In this document: positions 1-9,791 of the stretch, in pieces
Numbering within the stretch: the stretch's first letter is position 1
Layout: each line of letters starts with the position of its first letter
NCBI GenBank assembly: GCA_023213235.1
Contig: CP096137.1
Span: forward strand, 879,587 to 943,586
Direction: 5' to 3'
DNA from: Elusimicrobiota bacterium
GTDB taxonomy: Bacteria; Elusimicrobiota; Elusimicrobia; UBA1565; UBA9628
DNA: 64,000 bases
Translations under genes and position numbers: made by a program
Notes under the pieces: model-generated
The model's database searches: none
Seen by the model: only the letters and a program-made list of their open reading frames with translations
Told to the model about the DNA's origin: nothing

Positions 1-656
1 AGCTGATCCCGCTCGGCGGGCGCAACGTGCTCGGCGTGATGATCACGGACTCCGGCATGGTGCGCCACTGGCCGCTGCAGCTGGGCTTCGTGCCGACCGG
101 CCGCCAGCTCTCCGTCCTTAATAAGTTCCTCAACGAGCAGGTCCGCGGCGTGCCCGTCGACCGCGCGCAGGCGCAGGTCGCCGCCAAGCTCGGCGCCTTC
201 GAGAACGAGTTCTCCGCGCTCGCGGGCCTGGCCGGCGAGCTGCTGCGCGAGGTCGGGCGCGCGTCGTCGCCCGACTCGCTGTACGTCGAGGGCGCGGACA
301 ACATCCTGTCGCAAGCCTCGCAGTTCGGCGACATCAAGGACGTCCAGTCGCTGATGCGCGTCATCGGCGAGAAGGACCGCCTGGCCGGCGTGCTCGAGCG
401 CGAGATCTCCGAGGCCGGCAAGAACAACCTCCCGGCCCGCGTGCGCGTGCGCATCGGAGAGGAGGCCGGCCTGCCGGAGCTCAAGGCCGCCTCCCTCGTC
501 ACGCACGTCTACCGCCACAACGAACGCGTCGTCGGCGTGCTCGGCATCCTCGGCTCCAAGCGCATGGAGTACTCGCGCATGATGGGCCTCGTCGACTACA
601 TCGGCAAGCTCGTCGAGACCCGGCTGCAGGAGTGGGACGAGGAGGACGCCCAGTGA
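1..656 (+). CDS. hrcA: Heat-inducible transcription repressor HrcA (3' part, cut by window start)
   Basis: HrcA represses the grpE-dnaK-dnaJ heat-shock genes by binding CIRCE operators. Only the C-terminal part is present; the reading frame enters at base 3 with no start codon in the window. The end of the protein carries the typical HrcA signature VVGVLGILGSKRMEYSRMMG followed by a short helix and a DE-rich tail. The gene is directly followed by grpE, whose GTG start overlaps the hrcA stop, which is the classical order for class I heat-shock operons. The N-terminal winged helix and any CIRCE element lie upstream of the window. Confidence is high from the C-terminal motif plus the neighbourhood. 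Confidence 0.93.
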   Translation, partial: LIPLGGRNVLGVMITDSGMVRHWPLQLGFVPTGRQLSVLNKFLNEQVRGVPVDRAQAQVAAKLGAFENEFSALAGLAGELLREVGRASSPDSLYVEGADNILSQASQFGDIKDVQSLMRVIGEKDRLAGVLEREISEAGKNNLPARVRVRIGEEAGLPELKAASLVTHVYRHNERVVGVLGILGSKRMEYSRMMGLVDYIGKLVETRLQEWDEEDAQ

Positions 657-1180
657 GCGACGAATCTCAGAAGGCTCCGACCGAGCCCATAGGCGAGGAA
701 GTGTCCCTTCCACACGCCGTTGAAAAGGGACCGAAGGCGGAGCAGCCGGACTACTACGGCCAGCTGCTGCGCCTGAAAGCCGAGTTCGAGAATTTCCGCA
801 AGCGCACCGACCGAGAGAAGCCCGAGTGGATCAAGCTCGGCGCGGCCGGCGTGCTCGTCAAGCTGCTGCCGCTCTACGACCTCGTGCGCCACGCGCACGA
901 CGACGTCAAGGCCGGCTACGGCGACACGCCGCTCGCGAAGGGCATGGACGCGATCTTCAAGGAGTACGACAAGCTCTTTAAAGAAGAAGGCATCGTTCTC
1001 GTCGATCCTCTCGGCAAGCCGTTCGATCCGCACTATCACGAGGCCTTCGGGTTCGTCGACAAGGAAGGCTACGAGGAAGGAAGCGTCGCCGACGTCCTGC
1101 AGGCCGGATTCCTGCACGGCGACAAGGTTTTGCGCACCGCGAAGGTGCGCCTGCAGCAGAAGAAGGAACAGAAGCCTTAA
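653..1180 (+). CDS. grpE: GrpE nucleotide exchange factor
   Basis: GrpE releases ADP from DnaK. I place the start at GTG 653, which overlaps the hrcA TGA (GTGA), rather than at the earlier in-frame GTG 632. This gives 175 residues, a usual GrpE length. The middle holds the conserved helix segment [17 protein letters not shown]. The C-terminal beta domain includes the pattern [15 protein letters not shown], followed by [20 protein letters not shown], matching the family ending. It is cotranscribed between hrcA and dnaK; the dnaK start follows 14 bases after the stop. The N-terminal 30 residues are variable and rich in Glu and Pro, as usual. Confidence 0.95.
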   Translation: MSDESQKAPTEPIGEEVSLPHAVEKGPKAEQPDYYGQLLRLKAEFENFRKRTDREKPEWIKLGAAGVLVKLLPLYDLVRHAHDDVKAGYGDTPLAKGMDAIFKEYDKLFKEEGIVLVDPLGKPFDPHYHEAFGFVDKEGYEEGSVADVLQAGFLHGDKVLRTAKVRLQQKKEQKP

Positions 1181-1194
1181 TCTTAGGAGGAAGT

Positions 1195-3054
1195 ATGAGC
1201 AAGATCATCGGAATCGACCTGGGCACGTCCAACACCGCCGCCTCCGTCATGGAGGGCGGCAAGTCCACCATCATCCCGTCCGCCGAGGGCACCTCGGTCG
1301 GCGGCAAGGCGTTCCCGTCGTACGTCGCGTTCGCCAAGGACGGGCAGCTGCTCGTCGGCGAGCCGGCGCGCCGCCAGGCCGTCGCGAACCCCGGTTCCAC
1401 CTTCATGGCGTTCAAGCGGAAGATGGGCACCGACCACAAGTTCAAGGCCGCCGACGGCAAGGAGTACACGCCGCAGCAGCTCTCCGCCTTCCTCCTGCAG
1501 AAGGTCAAGCGCGACGCGGAGGCCTTCCTCGGCGACAAGATCGAGAAGGCGGTCATCACCGTCCCCGCCTACTTCAACGACAACCAGCGCCAGGCGACGA
1601 AGGACGCGGGCACCATCGCGGGCCTCGACGTCGTGCGCATCGTCAACGAGCCGACGGCCGCGTGCCTGGCCTACGGCATCGACAAGAAGGGCAAGGACGA
1701 GAAGATCATGGTCTTCGACTTGGGCGGCGGAACGCTCGACGTCACGGTCATGGACTTCGGCGGCGGCGTCTTCGAAGTCGTCTCGACCTCCGGCGACACG
1801 CAGCTCGGCGGCACCGACATGGACAAGGCGCTCGTCGACTACATCCTCTCCGAGTTCAAGAAGGACACGGGCGCCGACGTCTCCAAGGACCCGATGGCCT
1901 ACCAGCGCGTGCGCGAGGCCGCCGAGAAGGCGAAGATCGAGCTCTCGACGACGTTCGAGACCGACCTGAACCTCCCGTACCTCACGGCGATCGACAACGC
2001 GCCCAAGCACCTCACGCTCAAGATCAGCCGCGCCAAGCTCGAGTCGCTCGTCGAGCCCATCGTCAAGCGCTGCAAGCAGTCGATCGAGCAGGCGCTCAAC
2101 GACGCGAAGCTCAAGGCGTCCGACATCACGAAGATCATCCTCGTCGGCGGCCCCACTCGAATGCCTATCGTTCAAAAATTCGTCGAGGACTACGTCGGCA
2201 AGAAGCTCGAGCGCGGCATCGACCCGATGGAGTGCGTCGCCCAGGGCGCCGCGGTCCAGGCCGCCGTCCTCACCGGCGAGGTCAAGGACGTCCTCCTGCT
2301 CGACGTCACGCCGCTGACGCTCGGCATCGAGACGCTCGGCGGGGTCATGACGCCCGTTATTGAGAGAAATACGACCGTTCCCGTGGAAAAGTCGCAGACG
2401 TTCTCGACGGCGGCCGACAATCAGCCGGCCGTCACCGTCCACGTCCTGCAGGGCGAGCGCCCGAAGGCGTCGGACAACGTTCCGCTCGGCAAGTTCGACC
2501 TCGACGGCATCCCGCCGGCGCCGCGCGGAACGCCGCAGATCAAGGTGACGTTCTCGATCGACGCGAACGGCATCCTCTCGGTCAAGGCCGAGGACCTCGG
2601 CACGAAGAAGGCGCAGCACATCACGATCAGCGCCTCCAACAAGCTCGACAAGTCCGAGATCGAGAAGTTCGTCAAGCAGGCCGAGCAGTTCGCCGAGGAG
2701 GACAAGAAGTTCAAGGAGACCGTCGCGGCCAAGAACGAGGCCGACACGCTCCTGTTCTCCGCGGAGAAGGCCCTCAAGGACCACGGCGACAAGGTGTCCG
2801 CCGAGGACCGGCAGAACATCGACCGCGGGGTCTCCGACCTCAAGGAAGCGCTCAAGGGCGACGACGTCGCGGCCATCAACAAGGCCAAGGAGGCGCTGAT
2901 GAAGGCGTCCCACAAGCTCGCCGAGGAGATGTACAAGGCGGAGTCGGCCAAGGCCGGCGCGCAGGGCGGTCCCGAGGCCGGCCCGTCGGGCTCCGGCGCG
3001 GCGAAGGACGGCGTCGTCGACGCCGAGGTCGTGGACAACAAGGATTCCAAGTAA
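1195..3054 (+). CDS. dnaK: Chaperone DnaK (Hsp70)
   Basis: Cytoplasmic Hsp70 ATPase chaperone of 619 residues, normal for the family. A strong ribosome site (AGGAGG) sits just before ATG 1195. The ATPase domain shows the phosphate loop [14 protein letters not shown] near residues 5-18, [11 protein letters not shown] near 119, [11 protein letters not shown] near 174 and VGGPTRMP near 317. The interdomain linker [16 protein letters not shown] lies near 365 and is followed by the substrate-binding beta domain. The helical lid ends in a Gly/Ala-rich tail and the acidic end [13 protein letters not shown]. It is third in the hrcA-grpE-dnaK-dnaJ operon and the reading frame is intact. Confidence 0.98.
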   Translation: MSKIIGIDLGTSNTAASVMEGGKSTIIPSAEGTSVGGKAFPSYVAFAKDGQLLVGEPARRQAVANPGSTFMAFKRKMGTDHKFKAADGKEYTPQQLSAFLLQKVKRDAEAFLGDKIEKAVITVPAYFNDNQRQATKDAGTIAGLDVVRIVNEPTAACLAYGIDKKGKDEKIMVFDLGGGTLDVTVMDFGGGVFEVVSTSGDTQLGGTDMDKALVDYILSEFKKDTGADVSKDPMAYQRVREAAEKAKIELSTTFETDLNLPYLTAIDNAPKHLTLKISRAKLESLVEPIVKRCKQSIEQALNDAKLKASDITKIILVGGPTRMPIVQKFVEDYVGKKLERGIDPMECVAQGAAVQAAVLTGEVKDVLLLDVTPLTLGIETLGGVMTPVIERNTTVPVEKSQTFSTAADNQPAVTVHVLQGERPKASDNVPLGKFDLDGIPPAPRGTPQIKVTFSIDANGILSVKAEDLGTKKAQHITISASNKLDKSEIEKFVKQAEQFAEEDKKFKETVAAKNEADTLLFSAEKALKDHGDKVSAEDRQNIDRGVSDLKEALKGDDVAAINKAKEALMKASHKLAEEMYKAESAKAGAQGGPEAGPSGSGAAKDGVVDAEVVDNKDSK

Positions 3055-3083
3055 GGTAACCGGGACGGTCCGGGTGAACGCCA

Positions 3084-4216
3084 ATGGCTGAGGATTATTA
3101 CGGGCTTCTGGGGTCGCGCGCAACGCGACGGACGCGGAGATCAAGTCCGCGTACCGGAAGCTCGCCATGAAGCATCACCCGGACCGCAACCCCGGCAACA
3201 AGGAAGCCGAGGCGACGTTCCGCAAGATCAACGGCGCCTACGAGGCGCTCTCCGACCCCAAGAAGCGCTCGATGTACGACCGCTACGGAGAGGCCGGCGT
3301 CAACCAGGGCGCGCAGGGCGGCTTCGGCGGAGGCCAGGGCTTCGAGGGCTTCGGCCAGGGCGTCGACGTCAACGAGGTGTTCGGCGACCTCTTCGAGAAC
3401 CTCTTCGGCGGCCAGCAGGGCGGCCGCGGCGGAGGCGGACGGGGCCGCGCGCGCGGCAACGACATGAAGTACGAGACCACGATCACGCTCGAGGACGCCT
3501 TCAACGGCCTGCAGCTGCCGCTGAAGTTCGAGCGCGTCGAGTCCTGCGGCACCTGCCGGGGCGCCGGCGCCAAGCCCGGCACCGGCCACAAGCGCTGCGG
3601 CCAATGCCGCGGCTCCGGCCGCGTCCAGGTCTCGCAGGGCTTCTTCGCGATGTCGCAGGCTTGCCCGCAGTGCGCCGGCGAAGGCCAGGTCGCCGAGCAT
3701 CCCTGCAAGGACTGCCGCGGCGCGGGCCGCGTGCGCAAGCAGGCCGACCTCAAGATCAAGATTCCGCCCGGGATTTATCACGGCGCCACCCTCAGAATCG
3801 GCGGCGAGGGCGAGGCCGCGCCGCGCGGCGGCCAGCCCGGCGACCTGTTCCTCGAGATCCGCGTGAAGCCCGATCCGCGCTTCGAGCGCAACGAGGACGA
3901 CCTCTCGGTCGCCGCCTCGATCGACATGGCGACCGCCGCCCTCGGCGGCACGACGACCGTGCCCACGATCGACGGCGAGCCCGTCACGGTCAAGATCTCC
4001 CACGGCACCCAGGCCGGCGCGACCCTGCGCGTGCGCGAGAAGGGCATGCCCAAGCTCCACGGCCGCGGGCGCGGCGACCTGCTCGTCCACGTGAAGGTCG
4101 AAGTCCCCAAGGACCTCAGCTCGAAGCAGAAGCAGCTCCTCGAGGAGCTGCGCAAGTCGTTCGAGGAGCAGGAGAAGGGCGGCGGCGGCGTCTTCGGAAA
4201 GATCTTCGGCTCGTAG
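3084..4216 (+). CDS. dnaJ: Chaperone DnaJ (Hsp40), frame broken near the start
   Basis: Co-chaperone that stimulates the DnaK ATPase. The natural start is ATG 3084, reading [10 protein letters not shown], but the frame breaks at the G run 3110-3113. Adding one G restores [17 protein letters not shown] and runs into the long downstream frame, giving about 377 residues. The J domain has the HPD triad (3177-3185). A Gly/Phe-rich linker follows, then four CxxCxGxG zinc motifs (about 3544-3740), then the two beta-sandwich peptide-binding domains. Every expected domain is intact after one base is restored, so I read this as a sequence error rather than a dead gene. Without the repair the next start would be ATG 3167, which would delete most of the J domain. 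Confidence 0.93.
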
Positions 4217-4250
4217 ACGACGGGCGCGCCGCGAGCGGCTCTGCCCCGGG

Positions 4251-4277
4251 AGTTCAACGTTGAACTTTTGTGGATAA
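4251..4277. promoter_or_regulatory. 16-bp perfect palindrome next to a consensus DnaA box
   Basis: AGTTCAACGTTGAACT (4251-4266) is a perfect palindrome, followed by three T residues. Directly after it, TGTGGATAA (4269-4277) is a perfect match to the DnaA box TTATCCACA on the minus strand. The pair lies between dnaJ and rsmE, upstream of the rsmE -10 box. It could be an operator, a weak terminator for dnaJ, or chance for the DnaA match. The palindrome is certain; its role is unknown. Confidence 0.45.
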
Positions 4278-4308
4278 CTCCTCAGTGACGCTGCGCCCGC
4301 CAGGTTGC

Positions 4309-4314
4309 TACCAT
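4309..4314 (+). promoter_or_regulatory. -10 box for rsmE, 7 nt before the start codon
   Basis: TACCAT fits the TANNNT -10 pattern and ends exactly 7 bases before ATG 4322, so transcription would start at or next to the start codon. A GTGACG hexamer 18 bases upstream (4285-4290) is a plausible -35. No Shine-Dalgarno sequence is present, in line with a leaderless transcript. Confidence 0.4.
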
Positions 4315-4321
4315 CTCCCCG

Positions 4322-5086
4322 ATGCCCCAATTTCTCGTCGCTCCCGATGACGTCGCGCATGGCGGGTTCTCGCTGAAGGGCCCGGAGGCCTTCCACGTCG
4401 TGAAGGTCATGCGCCTCGGCGCGGGCGCGGAGCTCGAGCTGTTCGACGGGAAGGGCGGGCGCTTCCTCGGCGTCATCGACGCGGTCGCCGCCGACGGCAC
4501 GGTGACGGGCAAGGTCTCCAAGACGCTCGCGGCCGACGCCCACTCGGCGGCGAAGGTCGACCTCTATCTCGGGCTGCTCAAGGCCTCGCACTGGGACGAC
4601 GCGCTCGACAAGGTCGTCCAACTCGGCGTCTCCGCCGTGATCCCGCTGCTCACGCCGCGCACGGTCGTGCTGCTCCATGAAGTCGAGCGCGCGAAGTCCA
4701 AGCAGGAGCGCTGGTCGCGGCTCGTGATGGCGGCCGCCAAGCAGTGCGGACGCGCCGACCTGCCGCCCGTGCGAGAGCCCGTGCAGTTCCGCGACGCGGT
4801 GCGCGCTCTGAAGGACAAGGGCCTGATCCTCGTCGCGTTCGAGGGGATGAAGGGCTCCTCGGCGGCCGACTCGATCGGCCCCGCGCTGCGCTCGCTCAAG
4901 GCCGCGGGCGGGACGCCGACGGTCAGCGTGTTCATCGGCCCCGAGGGCGGTTTCTCCGACGAGGAAGTCGAGCTCGCGCGCGCCGAGGGCGCCATCGTTT
5001 TCGGCCTGGGCCCGCGCATCCTGCGCGCCGAGGCCGCGGCGGCGGCGGCCGTCGCCGCGGTGCAGTACGAGCTCGGTGGAATATGA
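4322..5086 (+). CDS. rsmE: 16S rRNA m3U1498 methyltransferase RsmE
   Basis: SAM-dependent SPOUT methyltransferase that makes N3-methyluridine at 16S position 1498. The 254-residue length fits the family. The N-terminal PUA-like part contains GPEAFHVVKVMRLGAG. The C-terminal SPOUT knot shows FIGPEGGFSDEEVELA near residue 204 and LGPRILRAEAAAAAAVA near 230, both diagnostic for RsmE. Synteny downstream of dnaJ is common in many phyla. The stop overlaps the ATG of the next gene (ATGA at 5083-5086), so the two are probably cotranslated. Start ATG 4322 is preceded by a -10-like box rather than a ribosome site. Confidence 0.94.
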   Translation: MPQFLVAPDDVAHGGFSLKGPEAFHVVKVMRLGAGAELELFDGKGGRFLGVIDAVAADGTVTGKVSKTLAADAHSAAKVDLYLGLLKASHWDDALDKVVQLGVSAVIPLLTPRTVVLLHEVERAKSKQERWSRLVMAAAKQCGRADLPPVREPVQFRDAVRALKDKGLILVAFEGMKGSSAADSIGPALRSLKAAGGTPTVSVFIGPEGGFSDEEVELARAEGAIVFGLGPRILRAEAAAAAAVAAVQYELGGI

Positions 5087-5578
5087 GCGAGGAGATTCCC
5101 GAGGGCCTCTCGGCCCAATTGCGCCTCATCGCCGCGGCGATGGGCGCCGGCCTCCACGACGATGGCGGGCCTCGTGGTCTGGACCTGGGCCAACACGGCC
5201 GTCCAGGCGCCGGAGCTCGACCGCGTGCGCTTCATCAACACGCTGACGATGATCTCGATGGGTCTGACGTTCGCCTGCGTCGTCGCCTCCGAGTGGCAGT
5301 GGCGCGCGCTGCTGCGCCGGCCCGGGCCGCTCGCCGGCAAGCTCCAGGCCGCCTACATCGTCCGCCTCGCGGCGCGCGAGGGCGCGGGCCTTCTCGGGCT
5401 GACGACGGCGTACCTGGCCGCGGCCAACGGGACCTTGCGCGCCTATCCGGCGTACTGGGTCAACCTCGTGCCCTACGCCCTGTTCCTGGGCTTCCTGGCC
5501 GCCCACTGGCCGACCGCGTCCCGGCTCGCCGAAGAGGCGGGCGAGGTCCTCGGGCCGAAGCCGGTTTCACCCCAATAG
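5083..5578 (+). CDS. Small multi-pass membrane protein of unknown function (frame broken)
   Basis: Not recognised. ATG 5083 overlaps the rsmE stop and reads MSEEIPEGLSAQLRLIAAAMGAG, then the frame is lost between about 5146 and 5161. The downstream frame, with a candidate internal ATG at 5162, continues through hydrophobic segments MAGLVVWTWANTAVQAP, ISMGLTFACVV and WVNLVPYALFLGFLAAHW. Restoring two bases near 5149 gives the smooth join MGAGASTTMAGLVVW and a protein of about 165 residues. Alternatively the gene starts at ATG 5162, but no ribosome site or -10 box supports that. Position after rsmE suggests translational coupling. Function cannot be inferred. Confidence 0.6.
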
Positions 5579-5624
5579 GCCCACGCCGGCGGGGGGCCGA
5601 GGACCCTTGTCCCGGGGGGCCTAT
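5575..5624. repeat. Inverted repeat before the HIT gene
   Basis: ATAGGCCC (5575-5582) and its exact reverse complement GGGCCTAT (5617-5624) flank a G/C-rich 34-base loop. The left arm overlaps the stop of the preceding gene and the right arm abuts the -10 box of the next. It could end transcription of the upstream unit (no clear T run) or be an operator. Confidence 0.35.
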
Positions 5625-5635
5625 AAGGATATACT
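5607..5635 (+). promoter_or_regulatory. Sigma70-type promoter of the HIT gene
   Basis: TTGTCC (5607-5612), a 17-base spacer and TATACT (5630-5635) form a good vegetative promoter. The expected start of transcription coincides with the TTG start codon at 5642, so the mRNA would be leaderless. Confidence 0.6.
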
Positions 5636-5641
5636 GTAGCG

Positions 5642-5980
5642 TTGCCCGAGTGCCTGTTCTGCCGGATCGTCCGCCGCGAGATACCCGCCACGATCGTCCA
5701 TGAAGACGAGCAGGCGCTGGTCTTCAAGGACATCACGCCCCAGGCCCCGACGCACCTGTTGGTGGTGCCCAAGAAGCACCTCGACGCCCTGAGCGCGTCC
5801 TCCGACGGAGACACGGCCCTGTTGGGGCATCTCCAGCGGACGGCGGCCAAGGTCGCCGAAGCCGTCAAGCTGTCGTCGTTCCGACTCGTGACGAACAACG
5901 GGAAGGGTGCCGGGCAGTCCGTCGATCATCTGCACTATCATTTGCTGGGAGGGCGGCCGATGCAGTGGCCGCCCGGCTGA
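5642..5980 (+). CDS. HIT-family (HINT-like) nucleotide hydrolase
   Basis: Histidine-triad protein of 112 residues, probably a purine nucleoside phosphoramidase of the HINT branch. The diagnostic triad HxHxHxx is seen near the C-terminus as HLHYHLLGG. The N-terminal CLFCRIVRREIPATIV is the usual start of bacterial HINT proteins, including the zinc-type CxxC. The start is TTG 5642, since the homologous N-terminus begins exactly there and the promoter ends 6 bases upstream. A T-rich stretch with a ribosome site for rpsU follows within 45 bases. Exact substrate is not shown by the sequence. Confidence 0.92.
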   Translation: MPECLFCRIVRREIPATIVHEDEQALVFKDITPQAPTHLLVVPKKHLDALSASSDGDTALLGHLQRTAAKVAEAVKLSSFRLVTNNGKGAGQSVDHLHYHLLGGRPMQWPPG

Positions 5981-6024
5981 TTTTTATCTTGCGTTCCATT
6001 CGTGGAAAGGTGGTGAATTTTTAA

Positions 6025-6222
6025 ATGGTTTTCATCAAACTGCGTGAAGGCGAGGGGCTCGAAGAAGCCCTGCGCCGATTCAAGCGGGAGTGCGAGCGAA
6101 ACGGCGTGCTGAAGGAAGTGAAGCGCCGCGAGCGATACATGTCTCCCGCCGTCAAGCGCAAGCTGAAGGCTGCCGAGGCGCGCCGCAAGCTTCGCCGCTC
6201 GAAGCGCCGCCGCACGCCCTAA
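6025..6222 (+). CDS. rpsU: 30S ribosomal protein bS21
   Basis: Small basic ribosomal protein of 65 residues that sits near the 3' end of 16S rRNA and helps mRNA pairing. The sequence EALRRFKRECERNGVLKEVK and the C-terminal Arg/Lys-rich RRKLRRSKRRR are typical. A ribosome site of the form AAAGGTGGTG precedes ATG 6025. It is the first gene of a conserved rpsU-dnaG-rpoD operon. A strong hairpin directly after the stop separates it from dnaG. Confidence 0.95.
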   Translation: MVFIKLREGEGLEEALRRFKRECERNGVLKEVKRRERYMSPAVKRKLKAAEARRKLRRSKRRRTP

Positions 6223-6231
6223 AGACAGTCT

Positions 6232-6278
6232 CGGACCGGCGCCGCGTCTCACGGCGCGGCGCCGGTCCGGTTCTTTTC
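6232..6278 (+). terminator. Intrinsic terminator/attenuator between rpsU and dnaG
   Basis: A 15-bp perfect stem (6232-6246 with 6255-6269) closes an 8-base loop, TCTCACGG, and is followed by GTTCTTTTCT. This is a textbook rho-independent terminator. It sits only 10 bases after rpsU and just before the dnaG ribosome site. In Escherichia coli an internal terminator lies at the same place in the same operon and keeps DnaG levels low relative to S21, so partial read-through is likely here too. Confidence 0.88.
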
Positions 6279-6295
6279 TCAAACGGAGATTTCCC

Positions 6296-8028
6296 CTGGC
6301 CCTGATTCCTCCCGAGACCCTGGAGCTCATCCGGTCGCGGCTCGACATCGTCGAGCTGGTGGGGGAGTACGTCCCGCTGACGCGCGCGGGGCGCAACATG
6401 AAGGCGCGCTGCCCGTTCCACCAGGAGCGCAGCCCGAGCTTCATCGTTAGCCCCGAGCGCCAGACGTTCCACTGCTTCGGCTGCGGCGAGGGCGGCGACG
6501 CGTTCTCGTTCGTGATGAAATCGGAGAGCCTCTCGTTCATGGAGGCCGCCGAGAAGCTCGCGTCCCGCGTGGGCGTGAAGATCGAGGCCGACCGCGAGCT
6601 CGGCCCCGCGGACAAGGAGCGCATCAAAATTCGTGAAGCCAACGAATTCGCCGCACGTCATTATCATGATTTGTTGAAAAAGGATCCCGCGGCGGAGGCG
6701 GCCCGCGTCTATGCCGCGAAGCGCCGTTTGAGCAAGGATTCCGTCGAGGGTTTCTTGCTCGGCTTCGCGCCGAAGAATGGCACGCTCGTACAGGCGGCGC
6801 TGAAAAAGGGTTCTCCGAAGACCTGCTCATGAAGGCCGGATTAGCGGCGAAGCGCCCGGACGGGTCGCTCCGTGATTATTTCTTCGACCGGTTCATGTTT
6901 CCCATCCGCGACGTGAAGGGCGCGTTCGTCGGCTTCGGCGGGCGCACGCTCGGCGACGGCGAGCCCAAGTACCTGAACACGGCCCAGACGCCGGTGTTCG
7001 ACAAGAGCCGCGTGCTGTACGGCCTCTTCGAGGGCCTCGCCGAGACGCGCAAGGCGCGCAAGGCTCATTTGATGGAAGGCTACATGGACGTGATCGCCTC
7101 TCACCAGCACGGGCTGAAGACCGCGTGCGCGCCGCTCGGTACCGCGCTCACGCCCGAGCACGCGCTGCTGATCAAGCGCTACGTGGACTCGGTCGCGATC
7201 GTCTTCGACGCCGACAACGCCGGCCAGAACGCGGCCGTGCGCGGCGCCGAGACCGCGCTCGAGAGCGGGCTGACGACGCGCGTGGCGTCCGTGCCCGAGG
7301 GCAAGGACCCGGACGATTTCCTGCACGCCAAGGGCCTCGAGGCGTTCCAGCAGGCGCTCGACGGCGCCGCCGACCTGCCGGCGTTCAAGACCGAGCTGCT
7401 GATCAAGCGCGCCGGCGAGCTGACGCCGGAGGCCAAGAGCGCGATCGCCAAGGACGTGATGTCGACGATTGTGCGCTGCCCCGACGAGGTGCTCAAGGAC
7501 GAGTGGGTCCGCCGCCTCGCCTCGCGCCTGGGCCTCAACGAGGAGTCCCTGCGCCGCTCCGGCGGCAAGGGCGTGGCGCAGAGCTCTCGCCGGCCCGCGA
7601 GCGCGGCCGCGCCGGCCCCCGCGCCGTCCGCGCCGGTGAAGGCCGCGGCGATGCCGCCGGCCGACCTGCAGCTTTTGGGCGTGCTGTTCAAGACGCCCGG
7701 CTCGGCCGCGGAGCTTCAGCCCGGCGACCTGGAGAGCGCCTCGGCGCGCGAGATCGTCGGCGCGCTGAAGGCCCTGTCTCTCGACGGCAAGTGGGGCCCG
7801 CGCCTGCTCGACGCGCTGCAGCCGGCGGAGCGCGCGGCGGCGAGCCGCCTGCTCGGCGACGAGCTCGGCTACGACGACCCCGCGGAGACGCTGAAGACCT
7901 TGCTCGGCAAGCGCCGCACGATGCGCCGCCTCAAGGAGATCGAGCCGCTCGTCGTCTCCGGCCGGGAGCCCGGTTTGAAGGACGAGTACCACCGCCTCGT
8001 GGCGGAGCTGAAAGCGACGAAGCGTTAG
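6296..8028 (+). CDS. dnaG: DNA primase DnaG, CTG start, one frame break
   Basis: Makes RNA primers for replication. The family N-terminus [21 protein letters not shown] begins right after CTG 6296, which has GGAG (6285-6288) 7 bases upstream; no ATG, GTG or TTG is placed suitably, so CTG is the probable start. The CHC2 zinc finger reads [11 protein letters not shown] then [10 protein letters not shown]. The frame breaks at 6808-6812; restoring one base joins ALKKG to [10 protein letters not shown]. The Toprim domain follows with [15 protein letters not shown] and [13 protein letters not shown], then a helicase-interaction C-terminus rich in Ala and Pro. The joined length is about 577 residues, normal for DnaG. 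Confidence 0.94.
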
Positions 8029-8065
8029 GCGCAACGATTTAGGGACGCAAGGAGTCATAGAGAAC

Positions 8066-9787
8066 ATGGCGATTCAGACCAGTCAGGCGATGAAGAACTT
8101 GATCGGCCTCGGGAAGGAGCACGGCTACCTGACCCTTGAGGAGATCAGCCGCACGGTGTCCGCGGCGAACATGAAGTCGGAGGAGATGGACGAGCTGATG
8201 ACGGCGCTCGAGGACCTCGGCATCGAGGTCGTCGACCGCAAGAAGCCCGTCGCCGCCGCCGCGCCCGAGCGCGGCCGCGAGCGGTTCTCCGAGGATTGGG
8301 GCGGCAGCTCCGACATCTCGAACTCGATCCGCATGTACCTGTCGGAAATGGGCCGCGTGCCCCTGCTCAACCGCGAGGAAGAGGTCACGCTCGCCCGCAA
8401 CGTCCGGGAGCGTGAAAAAGAATTGCGCATGCTCGTTCTCGAATCGCCCGTCACGATGCGCGAGATCCGGTCTTGGGAAACCCTGATCGAGGCCCAGGAG
8501 ATGACGCCGAAGGAGCTCATGCCCCGCGGCCGCAAGACCAACGCCGAGCTCTCCGGCATGCGCCGCAAGATGAAGTCCGTCGCGCAGTTCATCACGAAGG
8601 CCGAGAAGCAGATGCAGGCCCTGCGCACGAAGCTGCTGCCGACGAACCTCAAGCCCCAGCGGCGCATCAAGCTGCAGAAGAAGATCGAGCAAATAAACAA
8701 ACTGGTCATCGCTCGAATATTGAACCTGAACCTCAACCAGGACAAGATCAAGCGCCTGACGAACAAGATCAAGAACCTGGCGGGCAAGATCGAGGAGTGC
8801 CGCGACGAGATGGAGCGCTACCAGCGCCGCTACGGCTGCTCCTACGACGAGCTCAAGACCTACTTCGCCGCCCTCAAGAAGGGAAAGATGCGCCCCGAGG
8901 CGTTTCGCGCGAAAACGGGCTACGCGCCCACGGCCGTCGAGGCCGCCATGGAGAACATGGCCGTCGTCGTCGACCGCATCGACCGCATCCAGAACACGCT
9001 GCCGATCCCGATCGACCGCTTCCTGGAGCTCAACGACAAGATCATCCGCCTCGAGGACACGATCCTCGAGGACAAGCTCAAGCTGATCAAGGCGAACCTC
9101 CGCCTCGTCGTGTCGATCGCCAAGAAGCACGTGAACAGCAACCTCGAGCTCTCCGACCTGATCCAGGAAGGCGGCCTCGGCCTGATGAAGGCCGTCGAGA
9201 AGTTCGAGTACAAGCGCGGCTTCAAGTTCTCGACCTACGCGACGTGGTGGATCCGCCAGTCGATCAACCGCGCGATCGCCGACCAGGCGCGCACGATCCG
9301 CATCCCCGTGCACATGAAGGAGCTGATCTCCAAGCTCACGAAGGTCACGCGGCGCTACCGCCAGGAGTTCGGCCGCGAGCCCTCCCTCGAGGAGTACACG
9401 CGCTCGCTGCACATCTCGATGGACAAGGTGAAGAACGTCCTGAAGATCATGCAGGAGCCGGTGTCGCTCGCCACGCCGATCGGCGAGGACGAGGACTCCT
9501 ACCTCGAGGACTTCATCGAGGACAAGACGACCGCGGCGCCGTCGAACACGGCGTCCTCGTTCCTGCGCAAGACCGAGATCGAGAAAGTTCTCAGCTCGTT
9601 GACGGATCGCGAGGCGAAGATCATCAAGCTCCGCTTCGGCATCGACTCCGGCTATCCGCGCACGCTCGAGGAAGTGGGCCGCATCTTCCGCGTCACGCGC
9701 GAGCGCGTCCGCCAGATCGAGGCGAAGGCGATCCGCAAGCTGCGCCACCCGTCGCGGTCGAAGGGCCTGCGGGACTACCTCGACTAG
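8066..9787 (+). CDS. rpoD: RNA polymerase primary sigma factor RpoD
   Basis: Housekeeping sigma70 of 573 residues. A short region 1.1-like start ([18 protein letters not shown]) is followed by region 1.2 ([20 protein letters not shown]). A long non-conserved charged insert (about residues 120-320) precedes region 2, which is seen as [20 protein letters not shown] then [16 protein letters not shown]. Region 4 carries [20 protein letters not shown], the helix-turn-helix that reads the -35. It closes the rpsU-dnaG-rpoD operon. The usual QEGNIGL of region 2 is QEGGLGL here. AAGGAG lies about 11 bases before ATG 8066. Confidence 0.97.
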   Translation: MAIQTSQAMKNLIGLGKEHGYLTLEEISRTVSAANMKSEEMDELMTALEDLGIEVVDRKKPVAAAAPERGRERFSEDWGGSSDISNSIRMYLSEMGRVPLLNREEEVTLARNVREREKELRMLVLESPVTMREIRSWETLIEAQEMTPKELMPRGRKTNAELSGMRRKMKSVAQFITKAEKQMQALRTKLLPTNLKPQRRIKLQKKIEQINKLVIARILNLNLNQDKIKRLTNKIKNLAGKIEECRDEMERYQRRYGCSYDELKTYFAALKKGKMRPEAFRAKTGYAPTAVEAAMENMAVVVDRIDRIQNTLPIPIDRFLELNDKIIRLEDTILEDKLKLIKANLRLVVSIAKKHVNSNLELSDLIQEGGLGLMKAVEKFEYKRGFKFSTYATWWIRQSINRAIADQARTIRIPVHMKELISKLTKVTRRYRQEFGREPSLEEYTRSLHISMDKVKNVLKIMQEPVSLATPIGEDEDSYLEDFIEDKTTAAPSNTASSFLRKTEIEKVLSSLTDREAKIIKLRFGIDSGYPRTLEEVGRIFRVTRERVRQIEAKAIRKLRHPSRSKGLRDYLD

Positions 9788-9791
9788 CCGA

